A stretch of DNA of 64,000 bases from Bacteriovorax sp. (GTDB lineage Bacteria > Bdellovibrionota > Bacteriovoracia > Bacteriovoracales > Bacteriovoracaceae). The stretch covers positions 1 to 64,000 of the forward strand of contig JACMPM010000136.1 of the NCBI GenBank assembly GCA_014377485.1, written 5' to 3'. The number at the start of each line of letters is the position of its first letter. Position 1 is the stretch's first letter. A model generated the notes under the pieces. That model saw only the letters and a list, made by a program, of their open reading frames with translations, was not told the DNA's origin and did not search any database. This document shows, piece after piece, positions 45,711 to 54,989 of the stretch. Both the position numbers and the translations under genes were made by a program.

Positions 45711-45729
45711 AGAAAAGCAATGCTTTTCT
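45711..45729. promoter_or_regulatory. Candidate operator near suf promoter
   Basis: AGAAAAGC-AAT-GCTTTTCT, perfect 8-base arms around a 3-base loop, 101 bases upstream of the regulator's start and 73 bases before the divergent exported protease gene. It might be the regulator's binding site; no known IscR/SufR consensus was matched. Confidence 0.35.
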
Positions 45730-45801
45730 AACGGTTATTCATTGATATGACGATAAGTTAGAGGATTTAACTATACATCTCGTCAGGCCAAAGGTTTTAC
45801 A

Positions 45802-47706
45802 ATGCGCGTCTTCTTAATTTTTATTTGCACTGTGATTTATTTTGCAGATGTTCTCGGGAATGAGACCCCTCCATTGAATAGAAAACTGGCCGATGCAATT
45901 ACTCAATACAATTCATTGCAAAAAGAATTAGATCTCATTTTAAAAAATAAAATCCCCGACTGTGCTCCTGGCACTAAAGCTGAAGCAAACACTTTAATGT
46001 GTTCTCTAAAGAGTTATTGCACGAGTCCCGATATCCATAAAGATGCTTCAATAATTTATCAAAACGAAAAAGGTGAAAAAATTTCTAACAGTACTTATTT
46101 TGCAGTCAGAGAAAGTGTGAATAGTTGTTTGAGAGAGAAATACTCAGATGAGATTAAAGAAAAGCGCGATGCTATGAATACTAAATTAAAGACCGCTCAT
46201 TTAAAAAAAATAATAGCGGCCAACAAAAAATTAAATTTGCTGGCGGATAAATATGGGCAAAGGGCAATTATTCAACAAATCAGTTCTGAAATTTTAACTA
46301 TGTCTTTGGAAAAAGATTTAAAAGCTGAAGATCCAGATGCTGGATTTGAATCCCCCGATCGCAGTGAACTAATGACATCCTTAACAACTGCTGAGAAGAG
46401 AACTAAGACTTCACTTAATCCTGAAATAAAAAAAACTTTGGTTGAAATTGAGTTTTTGAAATATAACCCTCTCTATGTCGAAGAAGTTAAAAAATACGAA
46501 AACTCTTTGGTTCCAGATATTGTTTCGAAAAAAGATCTTTTCCAGGATTGGAGTTTGCTGAAGTCTGCTAAAGATGCCGGCGGAGCTTCGGCCCTTAAAG
46601 CAAACCGGGCAAAATACGCAGAAAAAACACAAGAAGCTTATGCTGTTTTTGTAGAGACTCAGAATGATATTTTGCAATATTTGGATAAAAAGAAAAATGA
46701 ATTTAATATTGATAATATCGATAGAATTAAAGACCGCGTAAAAACAATTAAATTTAATATTCCCCGATTAACTTCTACGCTAGAAACGCAATGTGAATCA
46801 CCAAATGCTTTTTATACGGCCATTACTCATACTCTAATTATCTGTCCTCAATACTTAAATTATCCCAAAATGAGTTTGAGAGAAACGATGGCCCATGAGA
46901 TTGCTCATAGCTTTGATTCTTGCCATTTATCAGAAAAATTCTTCAAAGTGAAAGGTCCGGAAATCGTAGAGATTGCTCCTTTTGAAATTGATATTAAGAC
47001 TACTCCTTCCCTTGGAAATTTTAAAATTCAAAGTGAAGATTCAATATATTTGAAGGCCGAAAATAAACAACAAGAAAAGATGCCTTACGCTGAGAATCCA
47101 TTTTCTAAAACACTGAGCTGTTTAAAAGATCCTTTATCGGTAGGAGCTGTAGCAGTAGATTTTAAAAATATGAAAATTAATGCGCAGAAATCAATAGATG
47201 AGTTAACTAAACTTGGACAAAACAATCCACAAAATAACAAAGCCAGAAAATTAAATTTTTTTCTTGAAAATGGCCCGGAATATTTTAGTTTTTTTGAAGG
47301 GTGTAATAACCCGACTGATGCAGATACGTTGGGAAGAAGCCAAATGCAAGAAGCATTTGCTGATAAAATTGCCTCTGAAATTGTCGCTTTAGATATAAAA
47401 AAATTAAATGGTGTTGACGCTCAAAAGAAAATTTTAGAAATTGCTCTTGGCTACGATAATATTTGCGCTAACGAATCTGATTCTGAAATTAAACTTCGGG
47501 CATTTGCCATAAAAGAAGGTTGTAGCGACTTCTTGGAAAACATGGAAAAGGAGAAAAGAATTTTAGCAACTCTTCTTGTTGTTGATCCTAAATTTGACTC
47601 GCATCCATTAACTCCTAAAAGAATTGAAAAGAGCATCCTGGCTCAACCCGACACTCGAAAAGCTCTCAATTGCAAAGAAGATCCAGGAGTAAAGTATTGT
47701 GAATAA
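45802..47706 (+). CDS. Exported gluzincin-like metallopeptidase
   Basis: 634 residues with a signal peptide (about 1-18). A zinc motif 'MAHEIAHSFD' places H365, E366 and H369 in the HExxH pattern, and 'QEAFADKIASE' near residue 518 supplies an E-x-x-x-D third-ligand candidate as in gluzincins. About 12 cysteines suggest disulfides. The long N-terminal 330 residues are helical. The exact family is not recognised. Export and size fit a periplasmic or secreted protease, perhaps acting on prey, which is inference. The GTG start of the next gene overlaps its last codons. Confidence 0.66.
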   Translation: MRVFLIFICTVIYFADVLGNETPPLNRKLADAITQYNSLQKELDLILKNKIPDCAPGTKAEANTLMCSLKSYCTSPDIHKDASIIYQNEKGEKISNSTYFAVRESVNSCLREKYSDEIKEKRDAMNTKLKTAHLKKIIAANKKLNLLADKYGQRAIIQQISSEILTMSLEKDLKAEDPDAGFESPDRSELMTSLTTAEKRTKTSLNPEIKKTLVEIEFLKYNPLYVEEVKKYENSLVPDIVSKKDLFQDWSLLKSAKDAGGASALKANRAKYAEKTQEAYAVFVETQNDILQYLDKKKNEFNIDNIDRIKDRVKTIKFNIPRLTSTLETQCESPNAFYTAITHTLIICPQYLNYPKMSLRETMAHEIAHSFDSCHLSEKFFKVKGPEIVEIAPFEIDIKTTPSLGNFKIQSEDSIYLKAENKQQEKMPYAENPFSKTLSCLKDPLSVGAVAVDFKNMKINAQKSIDELTKLGQNNPQNNKARKLNFFLENGPEYFSFFEGCNNPTDADTLGRSQMQEAFADKIASEIVALDIKKLNGVDAQKKILEIALGYDNICANESDSEIKLRAFAIKEGCSDFLENMEKEKRILATLLVVDPKFDSHPLTPKRIEKSILAQPDTRKALNCKEDPGVKYCE

Positions 47707-48088
47707 AATAATACCCATTTTAATATCTTTGTTTGTGGCCGATCTAACTTTTGCGGAAGTAGATCAGGAAACGGTAATTGTCCTTCTTGCAATCAATCAA
47801 CGGGGAGTTGAAGTCAAAAGAGAAGTAGTCATCATTAATAATTCCTCAGTGATTGTTAATAAAGAAAAGTTAAGTCCGGTGGAAATAATTACTCAATCTA
47901 ATAATATTAAAAAAATAAACCATTTTTTACCCAATGATAAATTCTCGCAATGTGAGAGTGGAACTTTTAAGCATATCTATAAAAAAGGTCTGGTGCAAAA
48001 AGAAGAACTTGGCTGTTTAAGCAGTATGAGATTTAATCAACTTGAAAAAAGTTTTAAAGGTCTAAAGAAAGATCGAGTGACAGAGTAA
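47699..48088 (+). CDS. Exported hypothetical protein coupled to the protease
   Basis: 129 residues from a GTG at 47699, overlapping the protease stop by 8 bases. Signal peptide (MNKIIPILISLFVADLTFA). Two cysteines in the mature part. No family recognised. The overlap implies coupled translation, so the protein may be a partner or chaperone of the protease. Confidence 0.5.
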   Translation: MNKIIPILISLFVADLTFAEVDQETVIVLLAINQRGVEVKREVVIINNSSVIVNKEKLSPVEIITQSNNIKKINHFLPNDKFSQCESGTFKHIYKKGLVQKEELGCLSSMRFNQLEKSFKGLKKDRVTE

Positions 48089-48098
48089 AGGAAATGAG

Positions 48099-49001
48099 AT
48101 GCATATTGTAGGCGAACTTAAAGATCATAGGATGGTTGAGGAAATACTCAGGGGCTTAAAAAAAATTGGTATAGAGGCCGAGAGCCATTACAACTCTGAG
48201 CATGAAATCTATATTATTACGCTTCCTTCGGATGAGAATTTAGCGCAAGCGAGAGATTTTTATCGTGTAAGACTCGGGTTTAAAAAACCTATTGGCGTTG
48301 ATCCCGAATGGGTAAAAATTAAAACACTGCCAAGAGGTGAAGCAACTTTTATCATGATCATCATTTCGGTAGTTGTTTACCTGTTGAGTTTCTCCAATAT
48401 GGGAGAGGGTCTATACAACTCACTATATATAGGAAAAGTTGATAGCAGTTTATTCAATGAAATACTTCACGGCCAAATTTGGCGGTTAATTACTCCAATA
48501 TTTGTACATTTAAGCATCCTTCATATTCTCTTTAATATGTTGTGGTTTAAGGATCTTGGATATTTAATCGAATATAACTTTGGAAAAAACTTTTTACTTA
48601 TATTCGTACTCGTCAGCGGACTCTTTTCAAATCTACTTCAATATCTTGTCAGCGGCCCTCAATTTGGAGGAATGTCTGGCGTCCTGTATGCCATGCTGGC
48701 CTTTATCTGGGTCCATAAAAAAATTAAAAATGACTTTGAATACTCGTTGCCTCGCTTTGATATTGGAATGATGATTGGCTGGTTTTTTGTTTGCCTCACT
48801 GGAATGCTGGGACCCATTGCCAATACTGCTCATGGTGGAGGGATAGTGGTTGGGATATTGGCTGCCGTGGCTCTCAATTTTAAATGGGAAAAAATGCGGT
48901 TCAAATTTTTCTCATTGGCACTCTTCTTTTTGATTTTCACGCTAGCTGTTGAAGGGTATAAGCTAAAAGGGCGCTACTATTTTTTACTTTGGTTACAATA
49001 A
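48099..49001 (+). CDS. Rhomboid intramembrane serine protease
   Basis: 300 residues. An N-terminal cytosolic domain of about 70 residues (GlpG-like in position) precedes a six-helix rhomboid core. 'GQIWRLITPIFVHLSILHILFN' contains the conserved WR and HxxxN motifs; the catalytic serine is S193 in 'GGMSGVLY' and the histidine H245 in 'TAHGGGIVVG'. It cleaves membrane-anchored proteins. AAAGGAAATGAG upstream of the ATG. First clear enzyme of the rightward run after the exported proteins. Confidence 0.9.
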   Translation: MHIVGELKDHRMVEEILRGLKKIGIEAESHYNSEHEIYIITLPSDENLAQARDFYRVRLGFKKPIGVDPEWVKIKTLPRGEATFIMIIISVVVYLLSFSNMGEGLYNSLYIGKVDSSLFNEILHGQIWRLITPIFVHLSILHILFNMLWFKDLGYLIEYNFGKNFLLIFVLVSGLFSNLLQYLVSGPQFGGMSGVLYAMLAFIWVHKKIKNDFEYSLPRFDIGMMIGWFFVCLTGMLGPIANTAHGGGIVVGILAAVALNFKWEKMRFKFFSLALFFLIFTLAVEGYKLKGRYYFLLWLQ

Positions 49002-49020
49002 GGACATAAGGACAGGCAAA

Positions 49021-49254
49021 ATGGAAAAAAAAGATCTAAATACAATGCTTTCAAGTTTCAGTTTAAAAACAGCTAAACAAATGAGAACAGTTAGAAACAA
49101 TCTCAATAACCGCATCACTTCTTTTGAAGCAGAAATGAAAGTAGGAAAATCACTTCCGGCCTTATCTGCAAGTCATATGCTTCATGGATTTGATTTGAAG
49201 GACTGTCGTATTCTTCTTGAAGCCGCCAAAAAAGTTATAAAAACTCAAAAATAA
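49021..49254 (+). CDS. Small conserved-looking helical protein
   Basis: 77 residues, cytoplasmic, strongly helical and basic, with 'KTAKQMRTVRNNLNNRITSF' and 'KKVIKTQK' at the end. AAGGACAG precedes the ATG. No family recognised. It overlaps the next gene by one base (TAATG). Confidence 0.55.
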   Translation: MEKKDLNTMLSSFSLKTAKQMRTVRNNLNNRITSFEAEMKVGKSLPALSASHMLHGFDLKDCRILLEAAKKVIKTQK

Positions 49255-49592
49255 TGAAATATTTTTTTCTTCTTTTTTTAGTCTCAATGAATTCTTTTGC
49301 TGAGACAGAGGCAGAGAAATTTGTTCAGTCTCGTAAAACTGATTATCAAATCGATTGGCAGTATAAAGCGGGACAATATTTAATCTATGATTGTGAAAGA
49401 AGTCATTATGCCTGCGTCGATCAAGACGGATATAGTAATTGTGGAGAAGAAAGAAGTTTTGCCATAGAAAAAAAAGCGAGCAGTTATCCATGCGCTCCCC
49501 TATCTAAGTTCGCCAATAAAAAATCTTGTGTGGAAAAAAATTATAAGATCGTGGATATTAATGCGCCTAGAAGGTTCTGTTACCCCAATTAA
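49254..49592 (+). CDS. Small exported cysteine-rich protein
   Basis: 112 residues, signal peptide (about 1-16, ending SFAE). Six cysteines (YDCERSHYAC, NCGEE, YPCAP, KSCVEK, RFCYP) spread over the mature region. No family recognised. Coupled to the preceding small gene by a 1-base overlap; likely exported into the periplasm. Confidence 0.5.
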   Translation: MKYFFLLFLVSMNSFAETEAEKFVQSRKTDYQIDWQYKAGQYLIYDCERSHYACVDQDGYSNCGEERSFAIEKKASSYPCAPLSKFANKKSCVEKNYKIVDINAPRRFCYPN

Positions 49593-49597
49593 CTGGC

Positions 49598-50038
49598 TTA
49601 TATCTGCTTGTACATTAAAACATGAGGACCGATATTTTCGATCTCAAAAACCTCATTGCTTTGTTTTTTAAAGCCAACTTTCTCATAATAGCCAATCGCT
49701 GATTCGCGGGCGTTACACCATAAAAGTGTACAGAAGTTTTGCTTGATAATTGGAAAGGCAGTGGTTAATAGCTCAGAACTTAAACCTTGGCTTTGATTTT
49801 CAGGAAGTGTGGCCATGCCTCTGAGTTGGTATTGGTGCAGGTCTTCGAAGATTGGATTACGCTCATAAAAAAATGAAGCTACACTTACTAGCTTTGAATC
49901 TTTGAAAGCTCCTAAATGAAAAGAAATATCTTCATCATCATCATTTTCAAATTTTGCTTTTTTAAGTTCGTGCGTTGGAACCAAAACTTGTTGGCGAATA
50001 GGGTATGTGTCTTGTGCGCTAATTCTTAAAACTTTCAT
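49598..50038 (-). CDS. GNAT-family acetyltransferase
   Basis: 146 residues from the ATG at 50038. 'QYQLRGMATLPENQSQGLSSELL' is the acetyl-CoA-binding region of GNAT enzymes, followed by 'FCTLLWCNARESAIGYYEKVGFK' (typical beta5/alpha5). Substrate unknown. It is convergent with the small cysteine-rich gene and its downstream end lies 5 bases away. Confidence 0.85.
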   Translation of the reverse strand: MKVLRISAQDTYPIRQQVLVPTHELKKAKFENDDDEDISFHLGAFKDSKLVSVASFFYERNPIFEDLHQYQLRGMATLPENQSQGLSSELLTTAFPIIKQNFCTLLWCNARESAIGYYEKVGFKKQSNEVFEIENIGPHVLMYKQI

Positions 50039-50096
50039 TAAATTTTTATAATATGGAATCAAGTGTTTGTCATTGAAATGTTTTTTCTGACTTGTG

Positions 50097-50699
50097 TTAG
50101 TGTCTTAAGCTGCTAGAAATTCTAAATAATATTTCCATCGATAGCTTGGAAAGGGCCTGAGAGAAAAGTTCAAATATTAAATTGGGTATTCCGGTATCAG
50201 GGCCTGCCCATTGGGCATTCGAATAAAATAAACATCTGCCAGCATGATCGCTCACATAAATTTTTCCATGCAAATCTTTTAGTATTCCGATGTCAAAAGT
50301 GAAGGGGTAAACGCCGGGGGCAGTAATTCTTGGGAGTTTAAAATTGAGGCGCATATCATAGGGAAGCAGCATATGAGAGAGCACAAAATTAATTTCTTTT
50401 TTTTGCTCGTCATAATGGCTTTCTTTTACAAAATGCAAAAAATGACTATATTCCTCGTAAAGCGAGAGAGTTTTTAACGCATATGTGCAAGATTTAGGGT
50501 GAAGGCCGGCAATTGAGAATTTTAAACTCTGTTCTTTGTTTAGATTTTGGCTTTTTACTTTTGATTCGGAGAATACTTCACCATTTAAAATATTTTCTTT
50601 AATATTTTTTTTATAGGGCAAATTTTCAAACTTTAGCTCTTGAGAACAGAGCGTATAAGACGTGAAAAAGAGTGTCAGAAAAATTATTTTGTAACGCAT
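50097..50699 (-). CDS. Exported hypothetical protein
   Basis: 200 residues from the ATG at 50699 (AAAAGG upstream), with a signal peptide (about 1-20). The mature part is mainly beta with two cysteines near residues 60 and 165. No family. It is divergent from the topoisomerase B gene with a 91-base gap, which should hold both promoters. Confidence 0.5.
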   Translation of the reverse strand: MRYKIIFLTLFFTSYTLCSQELKFENLPYKKNIKENILNGEVFSESKVKSQNLNKEQSLKFSIAGLHPKSCTYALKTLSLYEEYSHFLHFVKESHYDEQKKEINFVLSHMLLPYDMRLNFKLPRITAPGVYPFTFDIGILKDLHGKIYVSDHAGRCLFYSNAQWAGPDTGIPNLIFELFSQALSKLSMEILFRISSSLRH

Positions 50700-50790
50700 T
50701 GTACCTTTTCTATTACCTAGTCCCATCTTTAACCTAACATCAAAGTTAGAATATTATTTCCCAAAATTAAGTGATTGAAAAGGATGCATA

Positions 50791-52935
50791 ATGGCCAATG
50801 TAGGACCTGTTGTCAGAAAAGGTAGCACTAAAGACGCGATAATTGAAAGCAAAGACCAAAGGTGGCACGTACGAAATCGTATTACGCTTGTATTTGGTAG
50901 TAACGATATTGAAGATTTAGAAACGTATATTTACAAACCAAATGGCGTTGAATTTAAGCCAGTAAAATTTCACCAGGCTAAATCAAAGGCGATTGAGGAA
51001 ATTCTCGATAACTCTATCGATGAGTATTACCGCGGTCACGTTACCGAAATTCATACAAAATTAGCAGATGATAAAAAAACTGTAACTATTACTGATAATG
51101 GAATTGGTTTTCCTATCGATAAAGTACCGCAAGTTTATACAGAATTTAGAACTGGTTCGAAGTTTAAAGACGAAGAAACTGACGAAAAGGGCTTTCTTTT
51201 TAGAACTCTTGGACAAAATGGACTCGGAGCTGCAGCGACTTGCCTTACATCTGACACTTTTATTGCAACTGTCAGGCATTATAACTCTAAAAAAGAACAA
51301 ACTTATGAGTTTATAAACGGTGCGCTTGAAACTAAAAAAACAAAACCGAAACCATTCAAAGGTGCTTCAGGGGTAAGTGTTACGCTGGTACTTTCAAAAG
51401 AAGTTTATAAAGACAATATCATCAATGAAGATTTATTGCGCAAGAGGATCATCGATCTAGCTTATAATAATCCAGGCCTCACTTTTTCTTTTAATGGTGA
51501 AAAATATAACTTTAAAAAAGGTCTTTTTGAGCTTGCTCAACGAATCGACCCCGCCAGTGCACAGCTATTTGGCGAAGAAGCCTTTATTTATGAAACACAA
51601 AACGCCAAAGGTAAAAAAGTTAAAGGAAAAATCGATTTTCACTTATCGATTTGCAGCGATAAAAGATCTGATGACCGCGAAAAATTCATTTCTTTTGTCA
51701 ACTCAACTCCAACTTTTGATGGTGGGTTTCACCACGACAGGGTAAAGAGAATTTTTATAAACGCTGTTAAAGAAAAAATTGAAAGAACGGCTAAAAAAGA
51801 AAAAATTACCGTTATTGATAACGATGTTTTAACTGGGATTACATTTATCATGGGTATTACGATGCCCAATCCTCGTTTTGAATCTCAAACAAAAAGAAAA
51901 CTAGTACGCGATCTCAATCTTGAAAAAGGTATTGAGCATTTTATGAATGAGAATATCGAAAAATTCCTGAGAAAAAATAAGGAATTTTTAGAACTTGTCG
52001 TAGAGCGTGCTAAATCTCGCCACCGTTTCCAGGAATTAAAAGACGCTTCACTTAAGGGCAAAAAAGCCAAAAAGCAGAGAGTGGAAAAATTATTGGATGC
52101 CAACGAACGGCGAGATCGCCATCTTTGCACTCTGTTTATTTGTGAAGGGGATTCAGCAATTGGCGGACTTCGCTCTGCTCGAAATAAATTATACCAAGGC
52201 GGCATTGCCCTTAAAGGTAAACCGATGAACGTTATGCAAGCGTCTATCAACGACGTTATAAATAACCAGGAATTTTTAGATATTATGGCCTCAATTGGTT
52301 TAACCATCGGGCAAAAAGCCGAAATAAAAGATATGCGTTACTCTAAAATTGTTTTCCTCGCTGACTCTGATGTCGACGGTGGACATATCAACACACTTTT
52401 AGTTAATTTCTTTTTTACTTTCTGGCCTGAATTGTTTGAGCTTGGAGCAATTCAATTCGCGAAAGCACCACTTTTCGAAGTTATTACTGATAAAGAAACT
52501 CTCTTTGTGGAAAGTGATTCTCAGTTAGAGCGTTTAAAGAAAACAAATACTAAAATTCGTGAGATTCAAAGAAACAAGGGACTCGGAGAGATGTCTCCCG
52601 AAGCCTTTAAGCACACTTTATCCCGTGCTGAATTTTGTAAAATTACAGTTGATGATATGAGCTCGGCTAAACACACGCTTGATATTTGTTTTGGTAAAGA
52701 TACCAATTTGAGAAAAGAGTTGTTGCTTGATACTGAATCGACGGGAATTCTTCCAAGTGATTTGGAAGAAGGATCTGCAGAAAAGAAAAAGGCACGCGCA
52801 CTAGCTGCCGCTAAGCTGGCAAAGGCCACGAAAAAAGTGCTAGCAGTTAAAGCGACTAAAAAAGTACCGGTAGTTAAAGCAACTAAAAAAGCTCCGGTAG
52901 TTAAAGCGACTAAAAAAGCAAAATCTAGTAAATAA
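50791..52935 (+). CDS. Type IIA topoisomerase B-type subunit, divergent
   Basis: 714 residues. GHKL ATPase: 'EEILDNSIDEYYRG' (N box), 'ITDNGIGFPID', 'TLGQNGLGAAATC' (glycine loop). TOPRIM: 'ICEGDSAIGGLRSARN' and 'SDVDGGHI'. The glycine loop reads GQNGLGA rather than the bacterial GLHGVGA, and the N terminus differs from gyrase or ParE, more like T4 gp39 or eukaryotic Top2. The C terminus adds a Lys/Ala/Val 9-residue repeat. With the A-type gene 13 bases downstream it makes a complete, probably DNA-relaxing or decatenating enzyme. Confidence 0.85.
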   Translation: MANVGPVVRKGSTKDAIIESKDQRWHVRNRITLVFGSNDIEDLETYIYKPNGVEFKPVKFHQAKSKAIEEILDNSIDEYYRGHVTEIHTKLADDKKTVTITDNGIGFPIDKVPQVYTEFRTGSKFKDEETDEKGFLFRTLGQNGLGAAATCLTSDTFIATVRHYNSKKEQTYEFINGALETKKTKPKPFKGASGVSVTLVLSKEVYKDNIINEDLLRKRIIDLAYNNPGLTFSFNGEKYNFKKGLFELAQRIDPASAQLFGEEAFIYETQNAKGKKVKGKIDFHLSICSDKRSDDREKFISFVNSTPTFDGGFHHDRVKRIFINAVKEKIERTAKKEKITVIDNDVLTGITFIMGITMPNPRFESQTKRKLVRDLNLEKGIEHFMNENIEKFLRKNKEFLELVVERAKSRHRFQELKDASLKGKKAKKQRVEKLLDANERRDRHLCTLFICEGDSAIGGLRSARNKLYQGGIALKGKPMNVMQASINDVINNQEFLDIMASIGLTIGQKAEIKDMRYSKIVFLADSDVDGGHINTLLVNFFFTFWPELFELGAIQFAKAPLFEVITDKETLFVESDSQLERLKKTNTKIREIQRNKGLGEMSPEAFKHTLSRAEFCKITVDDMSSAKHTLDICFGKDTNLRKELLLDTESTGILPSDLEEGSAEKKKARALAAAKLAKATKKVLAVKATKKVPVVKATKKAPVVKATKKAKSSK
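52825..52920 (+). repeat. 27-base in-frame tandem repeat (about 3.6 copies)
   Basis: Units at 52825, 52852, 52879 and a partial one at 52906 encode (AT-KK-V/A-x-x-V-K) repeats, giving a basic C-terminal tail. Wobble bases vary between units, so it is old rather than freshly slipped. Histone H1-like in character, likely to bind DNA non-specifically. Confidence 0.85.
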
Positions 52936-52948
52936 AGGATTGCAATAA

Positions 52949-54394
52949 ATGGAAGAAAGATACCTTCACGCCCTGGATTCAGTTTCATTAACTGAAGTTG
53001 TAAAAGAAGAATACCGGCTTTATCAAATTTATACTCTTATGGATCGTGCCATTCCCTATCTACAAGATGGATTGAAGCCAGGTCAGCGCCGGATTCTTTT
53101 CACTCTTTGGAAAAACCAATCGAAAGGATTGATGAAAGTTTCTAGTGCGACTGGATTAGTTTTAACACTGCATCCACACGGACCCGCTTCAGTAGAATCG
53201 GCAATTGTTAACATGGCCCAGGATTATACTTTCTCGAATAATTATCCATTGATTGATAAAAAAGGATATTTCGGAGAGAGGATGGAGACGGCTCCGGCAG
53301 CTTCTCGTTATATTGAATGTAGACTTGGCAAAGTGGCCGACTTTTTATTATTCGATGACATGAACCAAGTTGCAATGGTTCCCAATTATGATGAAAAAGT
53401 TATGGAGCCGGTTTGTTTGCTTCCAAAACTTCCATTGATGCTTATGAACGGAGCTGAAGGTATTGGAACAGGATTCTCTTCTGTTATTCCAAGTTTTCAC
53501 CACCGCGACTTAATTGATTCAATTATTCATTTTATAGAACATGGAAAAGCTAAAAAGCTAAAATGTTATGTTCATAATTACCGCAATAAAATTGAAGTGG
53601 ACGAAAAAAATCGTCTGGTATTCAGTATGCGTTTTGAAGAAATTGGTGGATCAATTTATATCACTGAACTTCCACGCGGCTACGATGCTACTAAAATTTA
53701 TCGCTACCTTACAAAACAAATCGATGAAGATTACCTAAAAGATTTTATCGATAGTTCCGTGAACAACGATATCAAGATTGAACTTATTTTCAAAAAGGGA
53801 CAACAACCTCCTCTTTTGGAAGTGATTCAAAAACTTTCGGTATCTTCAACTCTGGTTCCAAACTACACTCTTATTTCGGAGAGAGGGGTTAGGATTTTTA
53901 ATAACCCAGAAGAGATTATTGAAATTTTCGGTGCAAAAAGACTAGAAGTTGTTAAGCGTCGTTATGAATTATTGTGTGAAGATTACGAGAGAAAAATCCG
54001 TCAGAATAATGAAATTATCCGCTTCATTAAAGACAAAGAATATGAAATCGCCACAAAATCGGCCAACAGAAAATCTTATGTTGAATACTTAGAAAAGAAA
54101 AAATTTACTTTCGCCGAGTATTTGGCAGATATGCCGATTTATCGCATGACAAAAGATGAAGTTGAAAAACGTGCATTGATGGTTAGAGATGATACTGCTT
54201 CATTAAAAGAATTTGACCGAATTGCTAAATCACAAAAATTGATTGAAAAGAAGTTGATCGAAGAACTACGAGAAGTAGACGAGCGTTTAACTGCGTGGAT
54301 GAAGCAAAAAGATTCAGAGAAAGTGAATCTTCAAAAGAAAATTGAAAAGGAAACTCGTCCTAAAGCTCCAAAAACAAAAATTAAAAAGAAGTAA
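52949..54394 (+). CDS. Type IIA topoisomerase A-type subunit, short form
   Basis: 481 residues, against roughly 750-875 for GyrA/ParC, so the C-terminal pinwheel is missing. 'DGLKPGQRRILFTLWK' matches the Top2-like winged-helix entry; the catalytic tyrosine is Y121 in 'AASRYIECRL'. 'LPKLPLMLMNGAEGIGTGFSS' resembles the eukaryotic 'NGAEGIGTG' rather than bacterial 'NGSxGIAVG'. Its length matches phage T4 gp52. A helical Glu/Lys-rich tail (about 340-481) replaces the pinwheel. Without it the enzyme probably does not wrap DNA, so it is not a supercoiling gyrase. Confidence 0.85.
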   Translation: MEERYLHALDSVSLTEVVKEEYRLYQIYTLMDRAIPYLQDGLKPGQRRILFTLWKNQSKGLMKVSSATGLVLTLHPHGPASVESAIVNMAQDYTFSNNYPLIDKKGYFGERMETAPAASRYIECRLGKVADFLLFDDMNQVAMVPNYDEKVMEPVCLLPKLPLMLMNGAEGIGTGFSSVIPSFHHRDLIDSIIHFIEHGKAKKLKCYVHNYRNKIEVDEKNRLVFSMRFEEIGGSIYITELPRGYDATKIYRYLTKQIDEDYLKDFIDSSVNNDIKIELIFKKGQQPPLLEVIQKLSVSSTLVPNYTLISERGVRIFNNPEEIIEIFGAKRLEVVKRRYELLCEDYERKIRQNNEIIRFIKDKEYEIATKSANRKSYVEYLEKKKFTFAEYLADMPIYRMTKDEVEKRALMVRDDTASLKEFDRIAKSQKLIEKKLIEELREVDERLTAWMKQKDSEKVNLQKKIEKETRPKAPKTKIKKK

Positions 54395-54536
54395 AAGGCA
54401 TAATTTGGGCAAATGTCAGACTTTGAAAGTCTAGAAATGCTAATTACTTAATTTTTGTGTAGATAAAAATGACCTTCTTTGTTAACCTGTTAATATAAGG
54501 GCATGGATACTGACCAAATTTTCATGGAGGAAGATG

Positions 54537-54968
54537 ATGAGTCTTACGAAGGCTGATATAGTTGAACGCGTTTACAAAGAAGCAGGTTTCTCTAAGAAAG
54601 AAGCAGCAGATTTAGTAGATTTAGTATTTAAAGTTATCAAAGACACTCTCTCAAAAGGGGAGAAGGTAAAAATTTCCGGCTTCGGAAATTTTTCGATCAG
54701 AGATAAAGCAACACGTGTAGGGAGAAATCCTCAAACGGGGGACGCCATGGATATTTCAGCAAGACGAGTGCTTACTTTTAAGCCTTCTCAAGTGCTTAAA
54801 GAAGACGTGACCATGAGATATGCTCACCGTTTAGATGAAAAAGGAAATGAAAATAAATCATTACCGCCTAAAGAAGGATCGGCACGAGCACTTAGCTCAT
54901 TTATGTCGAATACTGAAGATGGCGAAGAAGATATCGATTTTCACCCGGAAGAAGACGACAACGATTAG
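54537..54968 (+). CDS. IHF/HU-family DNA-binding protein with acidic tail
   Basis: 143 residues from the ATG at 54537, chosen over one three bases earlier because GGAGG then sits six bases away. 'MSLTKADIVERVYKEAGFSK', 'GEKVKISGFGNFSIR' and 'GRNPQTGDAMDISARRVLTF' mark an IHF-alpha-like fold. Residues after about 95 form a tail ending in 'DGEEDIDFHPEEDDND', which typical IhfA lacks. Bends DNA as a dimer. The MerR gene downstream is its usual neighbour in related bacteria. Confidence 0.92.
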   Translation: MSLTKADIVERVYKEAGFSKKEAADLVDLVFKVIKDTLSKGEKVKISGFGNFSIRDKATRVGRNPQTGDAMDISARRVLTFKPSQVLKEDVTMRYAHRLDEKGNENKSLPPKEGSARALSSFMSNTEDGEEDIDFHPEEDDND

Positions 54969-54989
54969 ATAAGAGGCAAGTTAAATTAA

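Noticed and set aside
52825..52920. Short tandem repeat considered as a CRISPR-like array
   Set aside because: There are no spacers; units are contiguous, in frame and coding.
52566..52988. Leu/Thr-repeat reading frame opposite the topoisomerase B tail
   Set aside because: A by-product of the 27-base tandem repeat in the real gene on the other strand.
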